Source: Auricularia sp. M13 (lineage: Eukaryota > Basidiomycota > Agaricomycetes > Auriculariales > Auriculariaceae). From it: a stretch of DNA of 64,000 bases. The stretch lies in contig CM073196.1 of NCBI GenBank assembly GCA_037042915.1, forward strand, positions 310,001 through 374,000, written 5' to 3'. Every line of letters begins with the position of its first letter. Positions within the stretch are counted from its first letter, which is position 1. Position numbers and translations under genes: made by a program. The notes under the pieces are model-generated. The model was given only the letters and a program-made list of their open reading frames with translations, did not search any database and had not been told where the DNA came from. Shown in pieces: positions 48,307-59,600 of this stretch.

Positions 48307-49818
48307 GTATTTCGTAACTCGAGCTCCGCTCGAGTTGTATGGCCTTTGGGACTCGACAGAATCTCAGAAGAAACCAGGAAGAACCTCATCCTCTACTCGA
48401 CTCCCCCGACGCTATCCTTCGCAAAGCCCGTCGTCAGGCTCGTCTTCGCGACCAACAACCTCCTCAGCCGGCTACGCCTTCGCCATCAGTCTCGATGTCG
48501 GGCACTAGCCGCTTCGGATCATCTCGGCACTCGCAACCGCCGAACGATGATGACGAAATCCTCTCGCAACACACTCTCTCCGGCTCGCTTCACACCTCGC
48601 GTTTCTCGCCGGCCCAGTCCACACTACGCGCGGATCCGAGCGGTTCCTACCCTCCCTCAAGTCACACGACGCGATCGCCTTCGCATCCCTCGACTCACTC
48701 GCTCGGCTCTCGACACCCTCTCGCGCTCGTTCCGTACACCGGCTCTCGCTCGACTCCTCGTTTTTCGCAGCACTCCTCGTCGTTCCGCGGCTTCTTCCCA
48801 TCCGGCACCCCTAACACGCCCCGGCGTGGCGGCGGGGGTGGCGGAGGAGGCGGCGGAGGTGGCGGCGGTGGAGGCGGAGGCGGCGGAGGCGGCGGTGGCG
48901 GTGGTGGTCATCGAGGTGCTCCCTCGCCCTCGTCGCACCACTCGCACCACTCGCACCGCTCGCACCACTCGCACGGCTCGCATCCTCCGAACCCTCCTCC
49001 CGGAGGTGGCGGCGGTGGGGGCGGTGGTGGCGGTAACGATCCTCCTGGTCCCCCGGGACCTCCCTTCGACCCTCCGTCGGACGGCTACGACTCGGACGTC
49101 GATCGCGAACGACAATTCCACGATCAACACGACAACGTCCCTCGTGTCTACTTCGTCGACCGCGACAGCGGCTCCCGCATCGACGCCGCCAAACCCGACA
49201 AATTCGACGGCGAAAACGCCAACAAACTTCGCGGATTCCTCATCGACTGCGAAACCTACTTCCTCGCCAACCCTCGGAAGTACCAGACGTCCCGCGAGAA
49301 GATTCTCTTCACCGCGACCTATCTCTCGGGTCGGGCGAAGGAATGGTGGGGCGGCTACGTTCCTCTCGTCCCGAATCCGCCTCCCGGTTACGAGTTCCTC
49401 GAAGACTGGAACGAATTCAAGAACGAACTCACGATCACCTTCGGCGTCACGAACGAACGCGAACGCGCCGAAGTCAAGATTCGACGACTGCAAATGGCCG
49501 ACAACGGCAAGGTCGCCCGCTACAAGCTCCAGTTCGACGAATACGCCAAACTGCTCGGCTGGGACGACGCTGCACTCGCCTCGCAATTCTATCGCGGACT
49601 CCCTCGCCGCATCAAATCTGTCTTCGCTGCTCAAGTAGCTCAACGCCCGGCTTCTCTGACGCCACTCGCTGCGCTCGCTCTTAGCATCGACGCCAACTAC
49701 TGGATCGATAAGGACGAGCAAGCTCTCGAGCACGCGAACGAACCCCGCAAAGCGCAGAAGACCACCTCGACCGCGACGCCTCAATCGCCCGATCGAACAC
49801 CAAGTCCAACGCGCGCTC

Positions 49819-49849
<31 letters not shown>

Positions 49850-52382
49850 TCGAACAACCACTCGAACTCGAGGGGTCAGTCCTCGACCTCGGCCCGCTCG
49901 TCTTCGAAGACCACGACCAAGTCGAAGGACGACGTCGCGAAGAACCTCAACTCAAACGGCAAGCTCAACGACGCCGAACGACACCGTCGCCTCGACAACA
50001 ACCTCTGCCTCTACTGTGGCCACGCCGGCCACACCGCGTCCGAGTGCCGCAAGGCCGCTCACAATCGCGAGTCGAAGGGTCGCGCCGCTAAGGCTCAACC
50101 CGCGACTTCCTCGACGCCGGCTCCCGCTCCCTCGGGCGCCGCCGCTTCTGCCCCGGCAGAAGCGAAAAACTAACGGGCAGTTCCCCACGGGCATCTAGGG
50201 CCAACTGCGTCAAGCCCAAGATGCCTTACACTCGGTTGAACGCTGCCGCGCTCACCGATCAAGACGCTCTCATCGTCGTCCTTTCCTCCGACGCTGTCCC
50301 ATCCTTTCGCACACTCGTCGACTCCGGCTCCGAAGATCAGTTCCTCGATACTCAGTTCGCCGAGAGTCTTCGACTCCCTCAAAAGTCTCTCGAGCAACCG
50401 CTTCGCCTTCGGCTCTTCGACGGCTCCTATCGCGGTGTTATCTCCAAATACGTGTCGCTTCCCGTCCGCTTCCCTTGCGGAACTTCGATGATCATCAACT
50501 TCCTCCTCACCACTCTAGATCCGACTTGCTCTGCAGTGCTGGGATACCGCTGGTTGGCCCGCTACAATCCTAGGATTGACTGGTTCCATCACCGCATCTC
50601 TTTCCCCACTCGTGTCTCGCCCTCGGATCCCTCGGGTTTCGTCCCTGGGTTCTCGCTCGACTCGGATCCTCCGACTCCGTCGTCACCTCCTCCCGCGCCA
50701 CGTACTCTGCCTCCCGAACCGCCGATGGACGAGACCGCCCTTCGCGCGGCCGCTGCTCGCGTCGACATCAAGATCATCGGCGCCGCAGCCTTCGACACCT
50801 CTCGTCGACTTCGCGGCTCGATGGTCTCGGCCATCTACATTCGAGATCCATCGGTGCCCGCTCGCTCTGCGTCTGCCAACCCGGCCTCGGAAACCGGCGA
50901 AGGCATCCCCGAGTGTTATCACGAGTTCCTCGACGTCTTCTCAAAGGAGGCCTCGAATCGACTCCCTGAACATCGGCCGTACGATCTCAAGATCGACATG
51001 GAAGAAGGCAAGCCTCTCCCATCTGGTCCGATCTACTCGCTCTCCGAGCCCGAGCAACTCGCGCTTCGGGAGTACATTCAGGATAACCTCAGCAAAGGAC
51101 ACATTCGCTCTTCGTCGTCCCCGGGTGGCGCCCCGGTTCTCTTCGTCAAGAAGGCCGACGGTTCTCTTCGCCTATGTGTCGATTATCGTGGGCTCAACAA
51201 GATCACTCGGAAGGACAAGTACCCGCTCCCGCTCATCTCGTCTACGCTCGACCGCCTTCGCACCGCCAAGAAGTTCACCAAGCTCGATCTTCGTGTCGGA
51301 TACAGCAACGTTCGCATCGCGGCCGGCGACGAGTGGAAGACCGCCTTTCGAACGCGCTACGGCACCTACGAGTATCTCGTCATGCCTTTCGGTCTCACGA
51401 ACGCTCCAGCCGCTTTCCAGCGCTTCATGAACGACATCTTCTCCGACCTCCTCGACGTCACGGTCACGGTCTACCTCGACGACATCCTCATCTACTCGGA
51501 CGATCCCTCGAAACATGAGGAACACGTTCGAGAGGTCCTTCGACGGCTGCGGGAGAATGACCTCTTCTGTAAGCCCGAGAAGTGCGAGTTCCATGCTGAC
51601 ACCATCGAGTACCTCGGGTACATCATCAGCCCCGAGGGCATCAGCATGGACCCGAAGAAGATTGCCACCCTCCTCGAGTGGCCCGTTCCTCGCAACGTTC
51701 GCGACATCCAGTCGTTCCTCGGCTTTGCGAACTTCTATCGACGATTCATCTACGACTACTCCGATATCGTCGTCCCGCTCACTCGTCTCACTCGAAAGAC
51801 CGCAACGTGGAACTTCACTCCGCAATGCCTCGCTGCGTTCAACGAGCTCAAGAAGGCGTTCACATGCGCTCCCGTCCTTCACCACTTCGATCCCGCTCTC
51901 CCTCGCGTCGTCGAGACTGACGCTTCCGACTACGCGATCGCGGGCGATCTTCTCGCACGTCCTCCCGGACGGCTCTGTTCACCCCGTCGCTTTCCATTCG
52001 CGCACGCTCACTCCCACCGAGCTCAACTACGACACGCACGACAAGGAGCTACTCGCGATATTCGAGGCGTTCGAACTATGGCGACACTACCTCGAAGGGG
52101 CCGAGACCCCAATAGACGTCGTCACGGACCACAAGAACCTCGAGTATTTCTCTACCACGAAGATGCTCACTCGTCGGCAAGCTCGCTGGTCCGAGTACCT
52201 TTCTACCTTCAACCTCCTCATTCGCTTTCGACCCGGTCGACTCGGCGGCAAACCCGATGCTCTCACTCGCCGCCACGACGTCTATCTCAAAAGGGGGGAT
52301 GGTGGCTACGCCAGCGCAAACCCGCAGAACTTCCGACCCGTTTTTACTTCGGAACAGTTCGCCGCTTCCCTTCGCGCGACGT
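47581..52382 (+). mobile_element. Second Ty3/gypsy element, broken (fossil copy)
   Basis: A presumed 5' LTR (47581-48306) is followed by gag (48.34-50.2 kb) with a long polyglycine tract, a retrotransposon gag core (GRAKEWWGGYVPLV) and zinc knuckle CLYCGHAGHTASEC, then pol (50.2-52.4 kb) with protease VDSGSEDQF, reverse transcriptase [11 protein letters not shown] and RNase H-side text [13 protein letters not shown]. The copy is incomplete in this window: integrase and a 3' LTR are not seen, and its right side abuts the LTR of a copia copy. It belongs to a different lineage from the chromovirus upstream. Age cannot be judged without a second LTR. Confidence 0.88.
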
Positions 52383-52605
52383 TGTGAGCGCAGAATGCGT
52401 GAATGGCGGCTGAGTCCCGGACGACGCGCGCACTGGTAAGCGTAATGTATTGGTACATAGAGTGACAGTAGCGTACCTGAGTCCCGGACGACGCGCGCAC
52501 TGGTAAGCGTAGCGCGCCACGCCGCCCGGAACTCAGACTAAATAGTCTGTATCTACATCCGGTGGCACACAACGTGTCGCGTCATAATACTACAGTCCGA
52601 ACACA
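52383..52605 (-). repeat. 3' LTR of the partial copia element
   Basis: About 223 bp with TGTG...CACA ends. It contains an internal direct duplication of a block including TGAGTCCCGGACGACGCGCG (copies starting near 52411 and 52479). Confidence 0.7.
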
Positions 52606-54058
52606 CCCCCCTGACCCGACACGGGGAATAGAAAACAGCGGATTAGGTAGAAATCAAAGAGAGTAGACCGATAAAAAGTTAGCCAAAGGGACCATAATAG
52701 AAGACGAAGTTGCTAGACAAAGTCCAGCGGGTTGCGAGATAAACCGAGGAGCTTGCGCATCGACTCGAGTTTTACGCGCGACAGGTTTTTGGTCATGATG
52801 TCAGCGGGCATCTGAGCCGTAGGCACGAAGTCGATGCGGATGGTGCCACGGTTGACTTCATGACGAAGCCAGTACAGCTTTAAGTCGAGATGCTTCATGC
52901 GTCCATGATGCTCAGGGTTGCGCGCGACCTTGATGGCGGACTGGTTGTCGATACCCAGCGGCGACGCGCCTGGGATGGTGTAGCCAAGTTCCGTGAAAAG
53001 GTTACGCAGCCAGAGCAATTCCTGGCCGGCACTGCAAGCTGCGACGTATTCGGCTTCGGTGGAGGAGAGAGTTACGAGCGTCTGCAGTTTGCTAGACCAG
53101 CTGATCGCGCCCGAGCCCATTTTGACAACCATACCCGAAGTGGAGCGGCCGTTATCAGGGTTGCCAGCATGATCTGCATCGCTGTAGACGCGGAAGATCC
53201 ACGGATCGGCGACAGGTGGCGGTGCAAAAGTGAGCTTCGTCCAGGGTCCCAGCCACGTAGCGCAAGAGATGCTTGCATGCCTGCCAGTGTTTGGGGCCCG
53301 GATTAGCACCGAAACGCGCGAGCACACCCACAGCATACTGCAAATCAGGACGGGTAGCAATCGACAGATACGCAATAGCGCCAACAGCGTTCAAGTACGG
53401 TTTGTCAGCCATGAAAGCACGCTCCTCGTCGTTGGCAGGCGCCATCGACGCAGTGAGCTTCTCGTCGGGCAAGACAGTGGTGACCGGGTTGCACTCATCC
53501 ATGCCAAAACGGCGCAAGACGTCGAGGGCGTACTGTTTCTGAGACATAGACAGAATGCGCTTGTCGCGGTCGCGGATGATCTCCACGCCCAGAAGCCATT
53601 TCGTGGGCCCGAGGTCTCGCAGCTTGAAACGCTGCCCGAGCTCCTTGCGGACACGTGCAGAGGCCTCTTTAGAGCCGGTCGCAATGGTCATATCGTCGAC
53701 GAATACGGGCACAAAATGCGCGCATCCGAGCGAATGAACACCCACATACTCGCGTCAACTCGTATCCTCTCGAAACCCATCTCTAGGAGGGCCTTGTGCA
53801 GCGTCTCATGCCAAATGCGACTCGCTTGCTTTAAGCCATAGAGCGAGCGCAAAAGCTGCAGTACCCATTCCGGACCGCGTTGCTCGAAACCCGGGGGTTG
53901 TTTCATGTAGACTTCCTCGACCAGCTCTCCGTTGAGAAAAGCCGACGAGATGTCCACACTATCGAGTTCCAGGTTCTCAAAAGCAGACAAGGCAAGGACC
54001 GCACGAATCGTCGCCCACTTGGGAGTAGGCGCGAACGTCTCACCATAGCCTGCCCGTG
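52383..54058 (-). mobile_element. Partial Ty1/copia element (fossil fragment)
   Basis: In minus orientation it holds reverse transcriptase (SVDISSAFLNGELVEEVYM, then FVDDMTIA), RNase H (SSTEAEYVAACSAGQELLWL), a purine tract GGGTCAGGGGGG and a 3' LTR (52383-52605). The gag-integrase half is absent from the window. It is distinct from the element at 7-12.5 kb. Broken, age unknown. Its LTR edge at 52383 forms the junction with the second Ty3/gypsy copy. Confidence 0.85.
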
Positions 54059-54476
54059 GTTTCTACCTGTTAGATATCACTCAATGGTTCACGGGAAGCA
54101 TCTGCGAGACCTCCAGCGGCCGATGCATCACGGTACATCGCCCAACGTACCAGAGTCAGTTCTCCATCTTGCCTTTGATGCAAGATGCGCCCAAGATGCT
54201 GCAAGATGACTCGTCACGATGATGGAGATGTGCCAATGTGCCTTCCCGGCAGGCAAGATGCATCTCTCCGGTCCTACGTGCTTCTGGGGCTTAGCAGATG
54301 CATCTTTGAGGGCCGGATGCGTTGGAGAGAGCAAGATGCAAGAAGATGGATTGAGATGGTCGCACGACATGCTATTATCTGCCTATCAGTCTGAATGATT
54401 TGCTCCCAGGTCACAGCAATATATATTCATTGACGTTTGCAAACCCCGATCCCTAAGCTTCCCCAGCCCCACCAAG
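54059..54476. repeat. GATGCATC-rich field, left cluster
   Basis: Exact palindromic octamers GATGCATC at 54122, 54257 and 54297, with many partial AGATGC words between. It lies immediately left of a small two-exon gene and probably belongs to the KDZ-type element or a relative. Confidence 0.6.
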
Positions 54477-54895
54477 ATGCCGCGTCGTGCTGCTGAGCTC
54501 GCTTTACCGCTGTCCGCCGCCCAACTCGAGTTCTCGTTTACGGAGCTCTCCATGCCCGAGAACGCGGAGGCTCGACGCACCACGCTTGCTCGAATCCGCG
54601 ATGGCAAGCTCCTGGCCGCCGTGTCCCGCGCTGTCGGCGGGGATCGCGAGACTCTCGCGCTGTTCTCAGAGTATCAGAAGGACCTCAAGGCTCTTCTGAC
54701 CGCTCTCGAGCAGCGCGACGCGTACCAGATGCTCTACACGCAGCTGCTGGCGGAACGTCAGCGGGCCGAGGCGACGGGCAAGACGAAAATCCTGCAGTAC
54801 TGTTCACGCTGCGCCCATTGCCAAGCGTAAGTGATTTATCTCGTGCTTTCTGCGATGCTAACTTGGCCCTGTCCAGAGAATTCTTCGGTGATTAG
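54477..54895 (+). CDS. Small two-exon gene, unknown, inside the GATGCATC field
   Basis: Exon 1 54477-54826, intron 54827-54876 (GTAAGT donor, GATGCTAACT branch site, CAG), exon 2 54877-54895; 122 residues. The intron is textbook, so this is likely a real or recently real gene. The predicted protein is helical (ENAEARRTTLARIRDGKLLA, FSEYQKDLKALLTALEQRD) with a small cysteine cluster at the end (YCSRCAHCQAEFFGD) that could bind zinc. Flanking GATGCATC clusters on both sides suggest an accessory gene of the mobile element rather than a host gene. No family recognised. Confidence 0.55.
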
Positions 54896-56263
54896 CTCTG
54901 GCTCAGCGCTTGAGTAGTATGTCGTCCCTTTCCTCGCGGTCGCGCTTTCTGGTTCGCATGAGTGCCCCTGCCCCTGTCGCAGCCACCCGCATGTTATTCC
55001 GTGTACCTTCGTATCATGTGTGTCTCAGCAATCGTTCGCACAGATGGACGCAGATGAACCACCAACACAGGCCAGATGCATCGTCATTGACTGATTTAGT
55101 CTATCGTAAGCGTTATCAGATGAAGCAACCGCATGAAGATGCATCGCAGATGCATCGTCACCATTGAGATGCAGTGGCTATGCCCTATTCATTCTGATTA
55201 GATACGCCGCAAAGCCCGGCGCCAAGCGTCCCCTCCTTTCTCCCTACCGTTGTGAAGCCAGCGATGGAACACCAGAGTCCTGCTACACTGCCGAGCGATG
55301 AACAGCGTCTACTTCTGAAACAGGCGCTCCTCCGGGCATGGAACCAGACGCCAGGCCGCGTGCGAGAGATGGAAACACGGCGCCCGCTTATTCTATGGCG
55401 TGACTTCGAGCGTCGACTTCGTTGTGGCCATGCGCGATCCCGAGCATGGAGCTAAACCAGGAGGACAAGCACAACTACCTGGTCATCCACGGGCCCACAC
55501 AGTGCGGTTTATTTACTATGCTGAGGGCCGTCTATTGACATGAATTTCCCTCCTTAGCATTTCACACGCTGCTGGCGACGCGCTCCTTCCTTTCCCCCCC
55601 ACATGTACTCCCCAAAATGTCATTTCGGTGTTCTACTTCTGTTTTACGCCCATGATTATGACGAGAAACACGAGTTCTATCCTTCTACTACGTATGACAA
55701 GCAGCACGACGTAGAATACGATCCTCCTCAACAGATCCTCTTTCCCCCGCCCGAGCCGAGCCTGGGCATCGACGATCTTTGGCGAGACGTCAGCACCTGC
55801 AGCCGCTTACCAACCAAGGCGGCTTACCTTTCAGCGCCTGGCGGTCTCGTCGGCGCTCGCGCTCGTACGCGCGCCGCCCTTCGAGGCCCTAGTATGAACG
55901 CGAACGCCATTCTCCTCCAAACGGTGTCCCCAATGGGCTCCGCTGCGAGCCTTTCCAATGCAGCGTCGAATTCCGCGAGTGCGGCGATGACCAGTGCGCG
56001 CTCACTGTCGGTGAGAGGATTGCGCATGGTAGAGTGTGCTGGCGGCGGTAGCACGGGGAGCAAATGGTCCGCAGAAGCGAGCTAACAGGATGGGCGAAGA
56101 ATGCTGTATATTCATTTTTCGTCCTTATGTACACGGCGGGAACATGGCATGTGGTACATCTGGCGATGCATCGGTATCCATCTGCAATGTAGGGCGGACA
56201 CCCATCTGCACACACGATGCATCAATATCAGCAAAAAGATGCAAAGGGGAAACCCATCTACTG
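54896..56263. other. Intervening mobile-element territory with further GATGCATC copies
   Basis: GATGCATC occurs at about 55076, 55138 and 55147, and again near 56164 and 56217. Two modest frames exist: plus 55252-55455 and minus 56063-55824 (RNPLTDSERALVIAALAEFD, protein-like but unassigned). I do not claim either as a gene. Confidence 0.45.
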
Positions 56264-56520
56264 ACCACTGATGCACCTTCCTACGTTGTCCACACAGCCC
56301 TGTGGCTCGCCGATCCATCTCGACCACCTGGATTCGGCACGCCGATGCATCTTCCTGCGTTGTTTGGACAGCCCTGATGATCGCCGATGCATCTCGAGCA
56401 CCTGGATTCAGCACGCCGATGCATCTCGAGCTCCTGGATTCAGCACGCCGATGCATCTTGCTGCGTTGTTCCGACAGCCCTGATCAACGCAGATGCATCT
56501 CGACCACCTGGATGCGAGCG
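56264..56520. repeat. Compound tandem repeat built on GATGCATC
   Basis: Two modules alternate: A, GATGCATCTCGA-CACCTGGATTC-GCACGCC (about 32 bp; starts near 56308, 56385, 56417, 56491), and B, GATGCATCTT-CTGCGTTGTT...ACAGCCCTGAT (about 42 bp; starts near 56266, 56343, 56449). The order is B A B A A B A. It lies just downstream of the transposase-protease gene's stop codon. Confidence 0.82.
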
Positions 56521-56633
56521 GGATTCAGCACGCACACATCAAGGTCCGCACATCGTGCGCATCGCCCTGCTCACCTGCCCATCGGAGGCGTCCAAGATCT
56601 TCAACATAAACTGCGCGGTTGCACACAGATGCA

Positions 56634-59600
56634 TCAGTCCGAGTCTATTATGATATCTGGAGTCGGTGCTTTGCCCCGATGCACCTTCTTTGCCTTCGCA
56701 GATGGTCCGTTCACGGGTAGAGCACGCACCCGCGCTGCCATCTCATTCCTCCACCGCCGCATGTCCCTCTGCGTCAGTGAACTCGGGTCATCCGACCTCA
56801 ACAGGCTTACAAAGTCGGCGGCAACAAAAGCACCGCAATCGTACGAGTTGCTCTGACGCGCTGGACGCTGCGGTATGATCAGCGCCTCGTCCCTGTCCTC
56901 ACGGGGAGCTGCCACAGTACCTTTTCACCGACCCATTGCCACTGCTCCACGCCAAGGTCTGTTTGCGACAACTTCTGGCAGAACCGTAGCAGAGCATACG
57001 TGGTCTCGCGTATGTCGACAGCATAACCTTTCGTGGCCGCGAAACTGTCGTAAAAAAAAATCTTGCGCTCCGGCCACCGTATCTCAACCAGCGTCCAATG
57101 CTTCGCGACGTCGGCGTGCACGACTATCAGCCATTTGTCGCAATCGAGCGGTATCTGTTATAACGCTGAGCGTCGCGCAATAAACCGTGTATGCGATTGA
57201 GCGAGACTCACCTTGCCTATGCGACGCGAAAGCCACCACTCCGTATTTGTGACCCGCGCGGCGTCCTTGGCCTTGACCGCTGCGAGGTACTGGTTCACGT
57301 CGTGGAACAGAGTCGAGTCCAGATGTTGTATGCGCGCGTTTGCGAGTTGAATCATATGCGACTCCGCGAACACGGCCAAGCCGCGCCCGCTCAACCATGC
57401 TTTGCGCGAAGCAAGCCGCCGCATGTCGTCGTCATCGCATATGAAGTTGCCGCACATGTGTCCCTGCTCTCGAGGAGGCAAGGCATCGCCGCCGTCTGTC
57501 GTGGCGTCGTCAGAGGAGGACGCGACGTCGTCTTCCGACGCATCCGAGTGAGCAGGCGTCAACTCTGGCGTGAGTGACAGCGAGCCCGCTGACCCGGATT
57601 TATCGACACCAGGGCGGTCATCGTCACCGAGCGCGACCGCGACGACGTTGTCGTCGACGTCGTCGTCGTCTCCAATGAGACCGGGTTCGGCGTCCAGCAA
57701 CTCCTCGAGCACGTAGTCAATGTCGCTTCCGCTGTCTTCCTCAACGTCGGAATACAGGGCGCTGCCGTCTTGGCTACTTGCGGCCACGTCTGTCTTCTCC
57801 GAATTGTCGTCGGGGTCGGGCAGAAATAGACGGTCCTCCAGATGTGTCTGCTCACCCAGCCTGTCCGCCGTGTCCGCCGCCATCTCCTGCGTTGTACCTA
57901 TGGCTTGCCCGAGTGTGGTTCCGCGTAGGTGGTACGTCCACCGCCCTGCGTCTGCTTGGAGTCGCGCGGATCTTGCGAGCGCCGCGCGCCGTAGAGCGTC
58001 ATCTGTCGCAAAATGTGTCAGCTAAATCGCCAAGCGTCCAGCCTGAGTATAACAAAGGCCAACGCACCAGGACATTGCGCGGCGAATTGGTCCAACGCGG
58101 ATAGTTCCTCGCGATGCCATGCATACAAGGCCTTCGCCTCCTCGCGCACGCGCTCAAGCTCCTCCCTGCACCGCCTCGCCTCCAGCATTGCTGTGATGCC
58201 TGAGCGGACATTCTCGTCGATCTGCCAGCGCGGCAGATCGCCTTCATCCTGAGGGCCTAGTCCAGGATCCTCTTGCCAGATGTCGTCGTCGACGTCGAGT
58301 TTGAAGAGCTTGCGTGCTTCTAGTCGCCGAGGCGCACGCGTTCCTCGCTTTGGCACTTTCCCGGCCTTGATTAACTTCTCCATCTGCGTCACGACGTTGT
58401 TGAACTTGGTGATCATGCTGCTTATGTTCTTCTCGCGACGACTAACAAGCTTCTTTGTCTTGACGTGGTCCTTGTTCTCTGAGATAATGTCAGCGCTCAA
58501 CAGCACCGCAGAACGAAGTCACTGTCACTTACGCATGACCTGGTGCCTGTACGCGCGCTCAAGCTTCGCGCGCTCGAACTTGTGCGCGCTGATCGCTGCG
58601 CGAATGTTCGACCGCAGCGCGCGAGCATTCACGCGCGCGCGCACGTACGCGCTGCCTCGAAGTTCCTCCAGCCGTCTCAGGTCGCGCGTCCCCAGCTTCT
58701 CGGATTCGTCCTTGATCTTCGTGCGCAGGGCCTTGAGCTCTCGCTGAGCGTTATCGACCTGATCGCTGAGCAGCTGCACATCTCGCGGCAGCATCTTGTG
58801 CACATCCCGACGCAAGCGCGCGCGGTCAGCCTTGATGTCGTCGTTGAGCTCTTCCTGTCGGGCTATGAGAACCAGGATCGCGTTGAGCTTCTTGTCGCCA
58901 GCCTGTTGGGACTGCCCTGCGGACATATAAGCCGCTGTGATGGTCGCAGGCAGTACGCGTAGCTCACTTTCTGCCTTCACCAACTGCGCCTCGACTTGGG
59001 CTTTCCATTCCTCACGAAGCTCGAGCTCGGGTACGCCGCAACCTCGTACAATGCCGTCCGCCACTGTCACACGACGCATGCAGTCGCGGTAGCGACGGGC
59101 GAGCCATTCGCCAAACTCCCTCCGGGACTGAGTCTCGTTGAAAGCCAATTGGCGATCCAGCATGAACAAGCGGCGATGGTACTAAGCCTGGGTTAAGAAG
59201 TGCGCGAAAAAAATCGCGCGACAGGGCCTGCACGCACCCCTGTGACTCTTAGGACCGAAATCAAATGGCGGATGGAGCTCCAGAGCCGCTCGCAACCCTC
59301 GCCGTCCGTGAGCCCGAAGCCGTCGCATTTGCGCGGGTGAAATACGAGCTGGCATGCCCATTCGTGACCGTACGCATGGAAGACGGAGACCGCCCAAATG
59401 AGTCGCTCGGCAAACTGCTCCAACAGGTTGTGCTGTGTCCAAATCAGTATAATTTCCAGTTGCCCCTCGCATCGCAGTTCATTGACAGGCTTACCTTCTC
59501 GATGCTTCTCGACAGTTGACAAGCAATGTCATAAAGCACGCCCACACGCCAGTCTTGCGGGAGTTCGCCCATAAACCGATGAAGCAGGGCCAACGCGTTG

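Noticed and set aside
55603-56085. 160-codon plus-strand frame as a gene
   Set aside because: Ala/Ser-rich second half is antisense to a better minus-strand frame, and neither has supporting splice signals or homology.
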